Shown piece after piece: positions 1 to 6,799 of a stretch of DNA of 22,589 nt. Positions within the stretch are counted from its first letter, which is position 1. The number at the start of each line of letters is the position of its first letter. A model generated the notes under the pieces. It was not told the DNA's origin, ran no database searches, and saw nothing but the letters and a program-made list of their open reading frames with translations. The translations under genes were made by a program, and so were the position numbers. This DNA is from UBA6197 sp047638075 (lineage in GTDB: Bacteria > Pseudomonadota > Alphaproteobacteria > Rhodobacterales > Rhodobacteraceae), in assembly GCF_047638075.1 (NCBI RefSeq), contig NZ_JBLJBV010000050.1:1-22589 (forward strand). The letters run 5' to 3'.

Positions 1-5
1 CCAGA

Positions 6-30
6 GATCCCCGCGCCCGTCGCGGGGATC
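6..30. terminator. Perfect inverted repeat, possible terminator hairpin
   Basis: GATCCCCGCG (6-15) and CGCGGGGATC (21-30) are a perfect 10-bp stem around a 5-nt loop. No clear T-run follows on either strand, so it is at best a weak intrinsic terminator. It lies about 170 bases beyond the stop of the minus-strand histidine kinase and could end that transcript or one entering from the left. Positions 31-199 show no convincing gene. Confidence 0.4.
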
Positions 31-199
31 AATCCATGGCCGGAAGATTGCCGGTGTTGTCAACCCGACCGGCCCCCAAAGAACCGATCACCCTTGATCA
101 AGTCGCTGCATGACTGCGGAAACTTATCCGCGGCTGCGTGTGATGGCGATGGAAGAAATAAGCCGTTGCCCTGCCCTCAAAGACAATGGGAATCGCGGT

Positions 200-1450
200 T
201 CAGGTCTCGCTCACAGTGGAAAGGGGGACATCAAGACTAAAGGCGATGGTGTTTTCTTCTGCCCTTCGGGTCAGCGTTACGCCCATTGCTTTTGCCAAAG
301 CGGTGATGATGGACAGGCCCAGCCCGCTGCCGTCAGACCCTTCGCCGGGCTCAAAGCGGCTGGCAGCAAATGTTGGGCTGGCGGTCGGGTTTTCAATGGT
401 CAGTGTACCATTGCCCATCAGACGGACTTTGATCGTGCCGATCCCGTGGTCTACGGCGTTTTCCAGCACATTGCGCAGCAAAATGGCCAGGGCATCGGGA
501 TCGGCAGCAACCATCAGGCGGTTCAGATCACCGTCATCGAACTGGATGGCATGGCGGCTGCGGGGACGAATATCGCGAAGCAATAGCCCCAAGATACGCA
601 GCATATCTGCAGGGCCCTGCCCGATACCCACGCCGGCTTCGGACCTTGCCAGTTGCAACAATCGTTCAACCCGCCGTGTCAAGGCGTCGATGGTCGGGAC
701 GGCTGCGGTTGCGTCCGGGTCTGCCGACAGCTCCAGCCGCGCCCGAATGGTGGCCAAGGGTGTTCGCAGTTCATGCGCCGCGTTGGCGATGAAATCACGC
801 TCGGCTTTGCGCAACCGGTCGATACGGCCAAGATAGCTGTCAAAGGCGCTGGCCAGGGGTTGCAGCTCTTGCGGCAGGTTCTGCCCGTCCACTGGTGACA
901 GGTTGTCGGGCTTGCGCAGGGCCACTTCGGCGGCCAGCGTATGGATGGGTACAACCGTATCGGCAGCCAGACGGCGCAGGCCCCATACCAATAGCACAAC
1001 CAGCGGAAACACCAGAACCAGAAAAATAGACGCGGTTTCAGCAATCTCCTCGCGCCGCCAGTCGGTGGATTGAACAGCCTCGATCACCATGCCTTCGGCG
1101 CTGTGGCGCAAGACGCGCCAGCCCGGCACATCGTGAAATCCGTCCGTTGTCAGGGCAGGCCATGGGGCCGGTGGTTCGGGCCCATCCTTAGGCAATAGCC
1201 GCAAGATCCGTTCTGAATCATTCGTCTCAACCCCCAGCGAGCGCGTCACCCCGGCGTCTTGGGCAGTATCCAGGAACAGCACGGCGGTTTCGACCAGAAC
1301 CTGCAATTCCTCGTCAAACATCTCATTGAGCTCAACGGTCATGACATAGGCGGACAGGCCAATGGTCACCAGCCAACCACCGATCACAAGGCCCAGAACC
1401 CGGCGGGTCAGGCGCCCACGCAATGACCAGGATTTACGCGGGGGCGTCAT
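200..1450 (-). CDS. Sensor histidine kinase of two-component system 1 (PmrB/QseC-like)
   Basis: This is a 416-aa membrane sensor kinase that would phosphorylate the response regulator encoded just upstream. Transmembrane segment 1 is at about residues 17-37, followed by a periplasmic stretch of about 100 residues and transmembrane segment 2 at about 141-158, then a HAMP-like linker. The HisKA box has the phospho-acceptor in NAAHELRTPLA (His226). The ATPase domain has the N-box around Asn331 and a G-box GSDGSGLGLS at 371-380. Its ATG overlaps the regulator's TGA as ATGA (1447-1450), so the two are probably translationally coupled. The architecture matches the QseC/PmrB/TctE group of OmpR-partner kinases. 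The divergent eptA-dgkA operon suggests it senses envelope stress, cationic peptides or metal. The signal is not readable from sequence, so no gene symbol is given. Confidence 0.93.
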   Translation of the reverse strand: MTPPRKSWSLRGRLTRRVLGLVIGGWLVTIGLSAYVMTVELNEMFDEELQVLVETAVLFLDTAQDAGVTRSLGVETNDSERILRLLPKDGPEPPAPWPALTTDGFHDVPGWRVLRHSAEGMVIEAVQSTDWRREEIAETASIFLVLVFPLVVLLVWGLRRLAADTVVPIHTLAAEVALRKPDNLSPVDGQNLPQELQPLASAFDSYLGRIDRLRKAERDFIANAAHELRTPLATIRARLELSADPDATAAVPTIDALTRRVERLLQLARSEAGVGIGQGPADMLRILGLLLRDIRPRSRHAIQFDDGDLNRLMVAADPDALAILLRNVLENAVDHGIGTIKVRLMGNGTLTIENPTASPTFAASRFEPGEGSDGSGLGLSIITALAKAMGVTLTRRAEENTIAFSLDVPLSTVSET

Positions 1451-2100
1451 GGTACGATATACCCAAGCCCCCGGCGCGTTTCGATCACCCCCGCCCCCAA
1501 TTTCTGCCGCAAGCGCGAAATATAAACCTCGACGGCGTTGCCTTCGATGGCCGCATCGAAATCATACAATGCCTCTTGCAGGGCTGCCTTGGGCAGCAAC
1601 CGCCCCCGTGCCCCCAAAAGCGTGTCGAACAAGGCCCATTCGCGTGCGGTCAGGCGCACCTCGACCCCGTGGTGCCAGACACGGGCAGCGGCGCGGTCAA
1701 CCTCCAACTTGTCAACCTGCACCCGTGCTTCTGGCATCCCTTGGCCACGGCGCGCATGGGCACGAATGCGGGCGGACAACTCGTTCAGATCATAGGGTTT
1801 CACCACATAATCATCGGCCCCCGCATCCAGCCCCGCAATCCGGTCGCTGATCTGATCGCGGGCAGTGGCGATGATAACCGGCGTTTTGTCGCCTGCCGCC
1901 CGCCATGCCCGCAGCAATGACAAACCGGACCCATCCGGCAGACCCAGATCAAGGATAACACAGGCATATTCCGCAACATCCCGCGCGGCCTGCGCGGTTG
2001 CGGCGTCAGGGGCATGATCGACAGCGTGGCCGGCACGCTGAAGAAACCGCAGGACGGAGCGGGCCAGATCTTCGGTATCTTCGACAAGCATCAGGCGCAT
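1447..2100 (-). CDS. OmpR/PhoB-family response regulator of two-component system 1
   Basis: This is a 217-aa DNA-binding response regulator. The receiver domain (about 1-115) carries the acidic pair E7-D8, phospho-acceptor Asp51 (VILDLGLPDG), switch Thr79 and Lys101 (VVKPYDL). A C-terminal winged-helix domain (about 125-217) ends in the typical SRLRQKLGAGVIETRRGLGY. The ATG at 2100 (MRLMLVEDTE) is chosen because the family begins there; the longer open frame up to 2310 encodes an arginine/glycine-rich stretch with no receiver homology and runs into the divergent eptA gene. It is the first gene of a regulator-kinase pair and shares a 147-bp intergenic region with eptA, which makes eptA-dgkA its most likely target (inference). 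It resembles PmrA/QseB/ColR-type regulators. Confidence 0.94.
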   Translation of the reverse strand: MRLMLVEDTEDLARSVLRFLQRAGHAVDHAPDAATAQAARDVAEYACVILDLGLPDGSGLSLLRAWRAAGDKTPVIIATARDQISDRIAGLDAGADDYVVKPYDLNELSARIRAHARRGQGMPEARVQVDKLEVDRAAARVWHHGVEVRLTAREWALFDTLLGARGRLLPKAALQEALYDFDAAIEGNAVEVYISRLRQKLGAGVIETRRGLGYIVP

Positions 2101-2208
2101 GGCACTGGATAGCGCACGGAGGCGGGCGCGGCGACAGAAAAATCTATGGAAGGGCCGCGGATTGTAAGGTTGGCGAAAACTTGTGCTGCGAATGCCCCTG
2201 CACACAGA

Positions 2209-2222
2209 GGCACCCCGGTGCC
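2209..2222 (+). promoter_or_regulatory. Inverted repeat in the eptA 5' region
   Basis: GGCACC-CC-GGTGCC is an inverted repeat about 25 bases before the eptA start, in the divergent region between the regulator and eptA. It could be a leader hairpin or a dyad operator. No textbook PmrA direct repeat is evident in 2101-2247. Confidence 0.25.
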
Positions 2223-2247
2223 CACACCGCTTATTGCAGGAAGACCC

Positions 2248-3900
2248 ATGACCGACCCCGCCACGAAACCTGCCGCGCATTGGCGCCTTGCCCGTCCAAC
2301 CCTTGGCCACACCACGCTAAACCTGATTATCGCCAGCTATATCATGGCCGTGCTGAACACCGGTTTTTGGGCGCGGGTGGTAGATGCCTTGCCGGATTCG
2401 CGCCTGCAACAGGGCCTGATGGGCGTGGCGTTTTGGGCGCTTACCATATTGTTTTTGGAATTGCTGGGCCCGTGGCGATTGCAAAAACCGGTGGCAGCGG
2501 TGCTGCTTATCATCGCGGCCAGCGCCCAGTACTATGAACGAACCTTTGGCGTGTTGATCGACCGTGACATGGTGCGCAACATTTTTGAAACCACGGTCAC
2601 GGAATCGCGTCACCTGATGACGGGCGGCGCACTTGCCCAGATCGCGCTGACTGGTGTCTTGCCCGCGCTGTTGATCTTTTGGCCAAAGGTGCGCAGGCCC
2701 AAGGTTTGGCATCTGATATGGCGCTGGCCGCTGGGGATCACGGTTTCTCTTGCGCTGTTGATTGGGGCGCTAGGCGTCGACTACAAGGCGTTTTCTGCGG
2801 TCTTGCGCGAACGCCATGATTTGAGCAGCGCCTATCAACCCGGTGCGTCTGTTGTAGCGGCGGTTCGGTTTGCCCGCGAAGAATGGGGTGGCCCCGACCC
2901 GATCGCCCGCCCTTTGGGCCGTGACGCACACCCCGGTCAGGCCCTTGCCGGTGCAAAACAACCCGTACTGCTGGTGGTATTTGTCGGTGAAACGGCGCGG
3001 GCGCAGAATTTTGGCCTGGACGGTTACGAACGAGACACGACACCGGGGTTACGCGCACGGAACGTGATCAATTTCAGCGATGCCTCCTCGTGCGGGACCT
3101 CGACGGCCGTATCCCTGCCCTGCATGTTCTCGCGCCTGCCGCAGGCCGATTATTCTCGCTCGGCATTTCTGGCCGAAGAAAACTTGCTGGATGTCTTGGA
3201 TCACGCGGGGTTTGCAGTGGAATGGTTTGATAACAACACAGGCGACCAACGCATCGCCACCCGGACAGGCTGGCAGCGGGTCGATGCGGCGTTGAACCCC
3301 GATGCGTGCAGCGTCGAATGCACGGACGAGGTGTTCTTGCCGCTGATCCAGGATCGGCTGGACACAATCACCCAAAACACCGTGCTGGTGTTGCACATGA
3401 TCGGTAGCCATGGCCCGGCCTATCACCTGCGGGTAGCGCCCGAACGCGCCCTGTTCCAACCAGCCTGTGAAACCGCGCAATTTTCCGACTGTACGCCAGA
3501 GCAGATTGTGAATGCCTATGACAATACGATCCTGGAAACCGATTTTGTCCTGTCTCAGGCCATTGATATGATGGCTGCGTCTGACCGTGTGTTGCCCGCG
3601 ATGCTGTATATGTCCGACCACGGTGAATCACTGGGGGAAAACGGCCTGTACCTTCATGCCGCCCCGCGGTTCATGGCGCCCGCCGTGCAAACGCGAGTGC
3701 CCTTCGTGATGTGGCTGGATGATGATTTTGCCGCTGCATTGGCGATGGATGAAACCTGTCTGGCTGATGCTGCGAACCAGTCTGTAAGCCAAGACAACTT
3801 TTTCCACAGCGTGCTAGGTTTGCTGGATATAACCACCGCGGCCCGCAGTGAGTCCCTGAACCTGACCTATGACTGCCGCACCCGGCCGGTGCAAAGCTGA
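2248..3900 (+). CDS. eptA: Lipid A phosphoethanolamine transferase
   Basis: This 550-aa inner-membrane enzyme moves phosphoethanolamine from PE onto lipid A phosphates at the periplasmic face, lowering surface negative charge and reducing binding of polymyxin-like peptides. About five N-terminal transmembrane segments precede a periplasmic alkaline-phosphatase-like domain. Catalytic and zinc residues of the EptA/MCR family are present: Glu248 in GETARAQ, nucleophile Thr286 in SSCGTSTAVSLPCMFS, and Asp457-His458 in MSDHGESLGENGLYLH. The paired cysteines that form periplasmic disulfides in the family are also present (CGT...LPC, CSVEC, CETAQFSDC). The ATG at 2248 follows AGGAAG at the right spacing; an upstream in-frame extension to 2146 lacks family similarity. 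Length is usual for EptA (about 545). Its TGA overlaps the dgkA ATG by one base. It is divergent from two-component system 1. Confidence 0.95.
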   Translation: MTDPATKPAAHWRLARPTLGHTTLNLIIASYIMAVLNTGFWARVVDALPDSRLQQGLMGVAFWALTILFLELLGPWRLQKPVAAVLLIIAASAQYYERTFGVLIDRDMVRNIFETTVTESRHLMTGGALAQIALTGVLPALLIFWPKVRRPKVWHLIWRWPLGITVSLALLIGALGVDYKAFSAVLRERHDLSSAYQPGASVVAAVRFAREEWGGPDPIARPLGRDAHPGQALAGAKQPVLLVVFVGETARAQNFGLDGYERDTTPGLRARNVINFSDASSCGTSTAVSLPCMFSRLPQADYSRSAFLAEENLLDVLDHAGFAVEWFDNNTGDQRIATRTGWQRVDAALNPDACSVECTDEVFLPLIQDRLDTITQNTVLVLHMIGSHGPAYHLRVAPERALFQPACETAQFSDCTPEQIVNAYDNTILETDFVLSQAIDMMAASDRVLPAMLYMSDHGESLGENGLYLHAAPRFMAPAVQTRVPFVMWLDDDFAAALAMDETCLADAANQSVSQDNFFHSVLGLLDITTAARSESLNLTYDCRTRPVQS

Positions 3901-4295
3901 TGACCGCGCAGGATCCAGAAACCAAGCGCACGGTTGTTCCACCCCGCAGCGGATTGCTGCATATTGTGGATGCTGCGGGTTATTCGCTGGCGGGGTTCAA
4001 ACGGCTATGGGCAGAGACGGCGGCACGGCTGGAAATAACGGCTGCGGCCATCGTTACTGTCGCGTTTGTGTGGCGCGGCGCTGCCGCCTGGCACTGGGGC
4101 GTCATGCTGGTTCTGTTTTCCCTCGTGCTGGTTGTCGAAGCCCTGAACACCGCCATAGAGGTTCTGACAGACGGTATTTCACCGCATTGGTCCCAAATGG
4201 CAAAAGACGCCAAAGACCTGGGGTCTTTGGCGGTTGGGTTGATGTTGGTTGTTAGCGGTGCTTTTGCAGGGCTGGTAATTGTTGGGGTGCTTTAG
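3900..4295 (+). CDS. dgkA: Diacylglycerol kinase (small integral membrane type)
   Basis: This is a 131-aa membrane enzyme that phosphorylates diacylglycerol with ATP to give phosphatidic acid. An N-terminal amphipathic stretch and three transmembrane segments are visible. The family signature EALNTAIEVLTD (Glu80, Asn83, Glu87) followed by AKDAKDLGSLAV (Lys105-Asp106) matches the E. coli residues E69/N72/E76 and K94/D95, and Glu39 corresponds to metal ligand E28. It starts in the sequence TGATG inside the eptA stop, so it is translationally coupled. The pairing makes biochemical sense: each phosphoethanolamine transfer by EptA leaves one diacylglycerol in the inner membrane, which DgkA recycles. 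Its TAG overlaps the stop of the convergent small gene on the minus strand. Confidence 0.95.
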   Translation: MTAQDPETKRTVVPPRSGLLHIVDAAGYSLAGFKRLWAETAARLEITAAAIVTVAFVWRGAAAWHWGVMLVLFSLVLVVEALNTAIEVLTDGISPHWSQMAKDAKDLGSLAVGLMLVVSGAFAGLVIVGVL

Positions 4296-4529
4296 GCCCT
4301 CACGATCTCGGTTCTTGACCGGCTGAGGGCCGCGCGCCGGTCAGATAAGGGTTCGCCGCGCAGAAGCCTGTCCGCGCGCTGCAATAGGTTCCAATCGGTC
4401 TTAATTTTGTGAATCTGCATCAAAAGAACAATCCGCTTTGCCATGTCTGATGCGGTTGATGCCAACGTTTCGGATGGACCTGTCTTCCGTGATGACAAAT
4501 TCAATCAGAGCCTTTGCTTGGGCGTTCAT
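4292..4529 (-). pseudogene. Small gene with an apparent 1-base frameshift (78-aa product if corrected)
   Basis: An ATG at 4529 has an excellent ribosome-binding site (GAGGAGG about 8 bases upstream) and starts MNAQAKALIEFVITED. In that frame the product changes character and stops after 42 codons (stop ending at 4401). Skipping one base near 4479-4487 (GAAGACAGG read as GAAGACGG) moves into the frame that continues GPSETLASTASDMAKRIV to a stop at 4292. This gives a coherent 78-aa, helix-rich, basic protein with no signal peptide. It is last in the DUF3293-metK operon, 27 bases after the 99-aa gene. I do not recognise the family. Options are a genuine frameshift, a sequencing error, or programmed +1 frameshifting. 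Alternatively the second frame could start on its own at an internal TTG/ATG, but no good ribosome-binding site was seen for that. Confidence 0.5.
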
Positions 4530-4556
4530 TACGAAACCTCCTCATAGCACATATCT

Positions 4557-4856
4557 TTAGGTCACCGGCACGGATGTGTAGAGGCCAGCTTCGCACAGGC
4601 CGATCCACCGTTGACCCAGGGTGTGACCCAGCTTTCGGCATGTCGCCACGACCGCATCCCGGTCGTGGCTCGCTATTTGAATAAGCAACGTGGGAAGTTC
4701 CTTGCCTTCGAAAATTCCTCGGGCAGGAAGTGTTGTGAACGAAGGAAACTGTTCTCCGACGATTGCCAATATCCGTTTTTCCTCGGCTTCGGTGAACGGT
4801 TTGAATGCCTTGTTGCCGGCATAAATCGAATAAAGCGGTGCGTTGGTTAAGGGCAT
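4557..4856 (-). CDS. Uncharacterised 99-aa protein in the metK operon
   Basis: This is a soluble 99-residue protein of unknown function without signal peptide or membrane segment. It begins MPLTNAPLYSIYAGNK and has a charged helix (about 20-33), a hydrophobic strand-like block with GIFEGKELPTLLIQIA (about 47-63), another helix (about 68-80), and a Trp/Cys-containing end (LGQRWIGLCEAG). The alternating strand/helix pattern suggests a small alpha/beta fold, perhaps ferredoxin-like, but I cannot name a family. The ATG at 4856 is preceded by TGAGGA overlapping the metK stop, leaving only 10 bases between the genes, so it is almost certainly co-transcribed and translated after metK. It may be an accessory or regulatory partner of MetK (inference from position only). 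Confidence 0.75.
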   Translation of the reverse strand: MPLTNAPLYSIYAGNKAFKPFTEAEEKRILAIVGEQFPSFTTLPARGIFEGKELPTLLIQIASHDRDAVVATCRKLGHTLGQRWIGLCEAGLYTSVPVT

Positions 4857-4866
4857 GGTCCAGTCC

Positions 4867-6036
4867 TCAAAACATTACAGATTCAGACTCGGTAGCTGCT
4901 TTTCGGGGCAAAAACAGCGCGCCCTCCCAAGGCAGGCCCTGCCGGCCGAAATGACCCAATGCAGCCGTTTGTCGAAATATCGGTGTGCGCAGATCCAACC
5001 GCTTGATTATTGCGGCTGGGCGCAACGCCTCGTTGATATCGACACCCAATTCCCGGTAGCGTTGCGCAGGTGGTGTGCCGCGCCCGGTGCCGAACGTCTC
5101 GAAATCCACTGCCACGGGCCGCGCTTCCCCGATGGCGTAGGCGACACGGACCTCACAGGTATCGGCCCAGCTGCGCGCCACGACATCGCGAGCAAGCTGC
5201 CGCGCAGCATACGCGGCGGACCGGTCAACCTTTGTGGCATCCTTACCGGAAAAGGCGCCGCCCCCGTGGCGCGCCATGCCACCATAAGTGTCCACGATAA
5301 TCTTGCGCCCGGTCAGCCCGGCATCGGCCACAGGCCCACCATAGATGAACGTCCCCGCAGGGTTGAGATGCAACCTGATGTCGGGTCGAAAGCGGGCGCC
5401 AAGAACCGGCTTTATAATCTCATCTCTCAACAATGAGCGCAGTTCGTCGAGCTTGATTTCCTCCGCATGCTGGCTCGAAAGCACGATCGCAGAAATGCAC
5501 TCTGGCTGACCGTCGGCATAGCGAACTGTCACCTGCGCCTTGGCATCCGGACCGAGGATCTTCCCCCAATGTTCTGACTGGCGAAGCTGCCAGTGTTTCT
5601 CCATCAGGGCATGTGCCAGCGTTATGGGCAGGGGCATCAGGGCCGGGGTTTCGTTGCAGGCAAAGCCGAACATCAGGCCCTGATCCCCGGCGCCCGTATC
5701 GGCCGCATCAACGCGCGCACCGATTTCCCGAGATTGCTTTGATAACTGCTCAACAATCCTGATCCGGTCAGCATCGACACCCCAGCGCGCATCAATGTGG
5801 CCGATATCACGCAAGACCTGGCGCGCAATTGCCTCTGTATTGATGGCTGCGTGCGTGGTCAGCTCACCCAGGATGCAAAGCAAATCACCCTTGATTGCCA
5901 CTTCGACGGCAACGCGCGAATACGGATCCTCTGCAAGGCAGGCATCCAGGATCGCGTCACTGATCTGGTCGCAAATCTTGTCGGGATGGCCATGCGAGAC
6001 GCTTTCGGATGTGAACAGGCCGGTAATGTTCTGCAT
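4867..6036 (-). CDS. metK: S-adenosylmethionine synthetase (methionine adenosyltransferase)
   Basis: This is a 389-aa cytosolic enzyme making SAM from methionine and ATP. Recognisable MetK blocks are LFTSESVSHGHPDK (about 6-20, with the catalytic GHPDK His), GAGDQGLMFGFACNE, the long block IIVDTYGGMARHGGGAFSGK, KVDRSAAYAARQ, and LGHFGRQGLPWE near the C-terminus. The ATG at 6036 follows AGAGGAAG at good spacing and gives the normal family start and length; the open frame upstream to 6399 has no MetK similarity and overlaps the DUF3293 gene. Oddity: the usual SVSEGHPDK reads SVSHGHPDK, an acidic-to-histidine change next to the active-site His. In Rhodobacterales the housekeeping metK is, to my knowledge, normally in another context (near trmB). 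Here it sits between DUF3293 and an orphan gene, so this may be a second, specialised copy. Confidence 0.93.
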   Translation of the reverse strand: MQNITGLFTSESVSHGHPDKICDQISDAILDACLAEDPYSRVAVEVAIKGDLLCILGELTTHAAINTEAIARQVLRDIGHIDARWGVDADRIRIVEQLSKQSREIGARVDAADTGAGDQGLMFGFACNETPALMPLPITLAHALMEKHWQLRQSEHWGKILGPDAKAQVTVRYADGQPECISAIVLSSQHAEEIKLDELRSLLRDEIIKPVLGARFRPDIRLHLNPAGTFIYGGPVADAGLTGRKIIVDTYGGMARHGGGAFSGKDATKVDRSAAYAARQLARDVVARSWADTCEVRVAYAIGEARPVAVDFETFGTGRGTPPAQRYRELGVDINEALRPAAIIKRLDLRTPIFRQTAALGHFGRQGLPWEGALFLPRKAATESESVMF

Positions 6037-6124
6037 TGCAAGTCTTCCTCTCTTTAGTGCTTTTGGCAGGGTGCCGCGGCGCACAAGCTGATATTCAAAT
6101 GCCGCTGGTAAGCTCTTGTTACTG

Positions 6125-6538
6125 TTACCAAGCGCTGAAAACGAGCTCTGCCGCTTTGCTGCGCTCGATCCACACAAAGGCGTTCTGCTGGTATTTGCGA
6201 GCAAGGCTGACGGCTTTGTCGCGGCTGATGCCCAGTGCGAAAAGGCTTGGCTCAGGTGGCCAGCCGCCGATCCGGCCTGTGCCAACGCCATCAAGGACCG
6301 AAATGCAATGCGCTGCCAGTTCGGCAGCAAGAGCATTTTGTGCGCGCGCATTTTCGGCACTCGATCGTCGTTGGCTGTATGGATTCCACGCGGCAACATA
6401 GGCCGCCGTCGAAACCCTGAGCGCGTCCATCAAGGTATCACATTCGGCGCAAACTTCATCTATACGAAGGGTAAAGGGCCTTGTCGCATGGACCAGATAA
6501 TCGGTTTCCCGATAAGCCTGCAAAATGCTTTTATCCAA
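6125..6538 (-). CDS. DUF3293 domain protein
   Basis: This 137-aa soluble protein matches the DUF3293 family as I recall it: an N-terminal AYRETDYLVHA, a central AYVAAWNPYSQ followed by a conserved ENARAQ, then GGWPPEPSLFALGI and the C-terminal QQNAFVWIE. Function is unknown for the family. I chose the TTG at 6538 because GGAGGG lies exactly 7 bases before it and the family usually begins shortly before the AYR motif. The in-frame ATG at 6577 (150 aa) has no comparable ribosome-binding site, and its first 13 codons lie inside a strong hairpin-T6 element. It is first in the operon with metK (88-base gap). The hairpin over its ribosome-binding site suggests control by the upstream leader. Confidence 0.8.
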   Translation of the reverse strand: MDKSILQAYRETDYLVHATRPFTLRIDEVCAECDTLMDALRVSTAAYVAAWNPYSQRRSSAENARAQNALAAELAAHCISVLDGVGTGRIGGWPPEPSLFALGISRDKAVSLARKYQQNAFVWIERSKAAELVFSAW

Positions 6539-6539
6539 G

Positions 6540-6570
6540 AAAAAACCCTCCGCCGTAATTGCGAGGAGGG
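6540..6570 (-). terminator. GC hairpin plus T6 overlapping the DUF3293 ribosome-binding site
   Basis: On the minus strand CCCTCC (6570-6565) pairs with GGAGGG (6551-6546) and is followed directly by TTTTTT (6545-6540), the form of an intrinsic terminator. The GGAGGG arm is also the Shine-Dalgarno of the TTG start at 6538, so the same hairpin would hide the ribosome-binding site. It may end mprF or leader transcripts, or act as a switchable expression platform. Confidence 0.6.
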
Positions 6571-6680
6571 CTGACATACTCTACGACCCGTTGGTTGCCA
6601 CCATGGCCGCATCCCCTTTCGGGAACCACCTTGCCGGGTCACGGCAGGTTGGCGAGGGCGTCAGCCCCACTCAAGATGCT
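6540..6680 (-). ncRNA. Candidate structured leader RNA (riboswitch-like) or small RNA
   Basis: Between a plausible promoter and a hairpin-T6 element, the minus-strand RNA folds by eye into a compact set of helices. A stem GCATC/GATGC (6679-6675 with 6613-6609) encloses three hairpins: GGGC-UGAC-GCCC (6667-6656), ACCUGCCG with CGGC-A-AGGU (6649-6628) and CCC-GAAA-GGG (6623-6614). A fourth hairpin UGGU-GGCA-ACCA (6603-6592) follows, then the terminator/anti-SD hairpin. The position ahead of a metK operon suggests a SAM-responsive element, but it does not match the SAM-I, SAM-II or SAM/SAH consensus that I know, apart from one GGCAACC. It could equally be a stand-alone sRNA or the mprF 3' region. 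Confidence 0.35.
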
Positions 6681-6686
6681 GAAACG

Positions 6687-6715
6687 AAAATGATGATGCT
6701 CAACGCAAGTGTCAA
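6687..6715 (-). promoter_or_regulatory. Putative sigma-70 promoter for the DUF3293-metK operon leader
   Basis: On the minus strand a perfect TTGACA (6715-6710) is separated by 17 bases from CATTTT (6692-6687), a weak -10. Transcription would begin near 6680 and run through the structured leader into the DUF3293 gene. The -35 match and spacing are good and the -10 is poor, which could mean it needs an activator. Confidence 0.4.
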
Positions 6716-6799
6716 GTCCCTTCGCGCATAATGTGCTGCTGTCGAAAGGCCGCTCTATGTGAACGCCATCAGGCCCAAGGGCTACATTCATTGTTCCGC

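Noticed and set aside
4292..4504. The small minus-strand frame taken as an independent 70-aa gene starting at TTG
   Set aside because: There is no ribosome-binding site at that TTG, whereas the strong site at about 4540 serves an ATG in the other frame; a single frameshifted gene explains both.
6609..6679. Cloverleaf-like fold considered as a tRNA
   Set aside because: The closing stem is 5 bp rather than 7, and there is no T-loop GTTCRANNC, D-loop GG or plausible anticodon arm.
6540..6680. Assignment of the metK-operon leader to a known SAM riboswitch class
   Set aside because: A GGCAACC and a multi-helix fold are present, but the remaining consensus of SAM-I, SAM-II or SAM/SAH could not be aligned by eye; kept only as an unclassified candidate.
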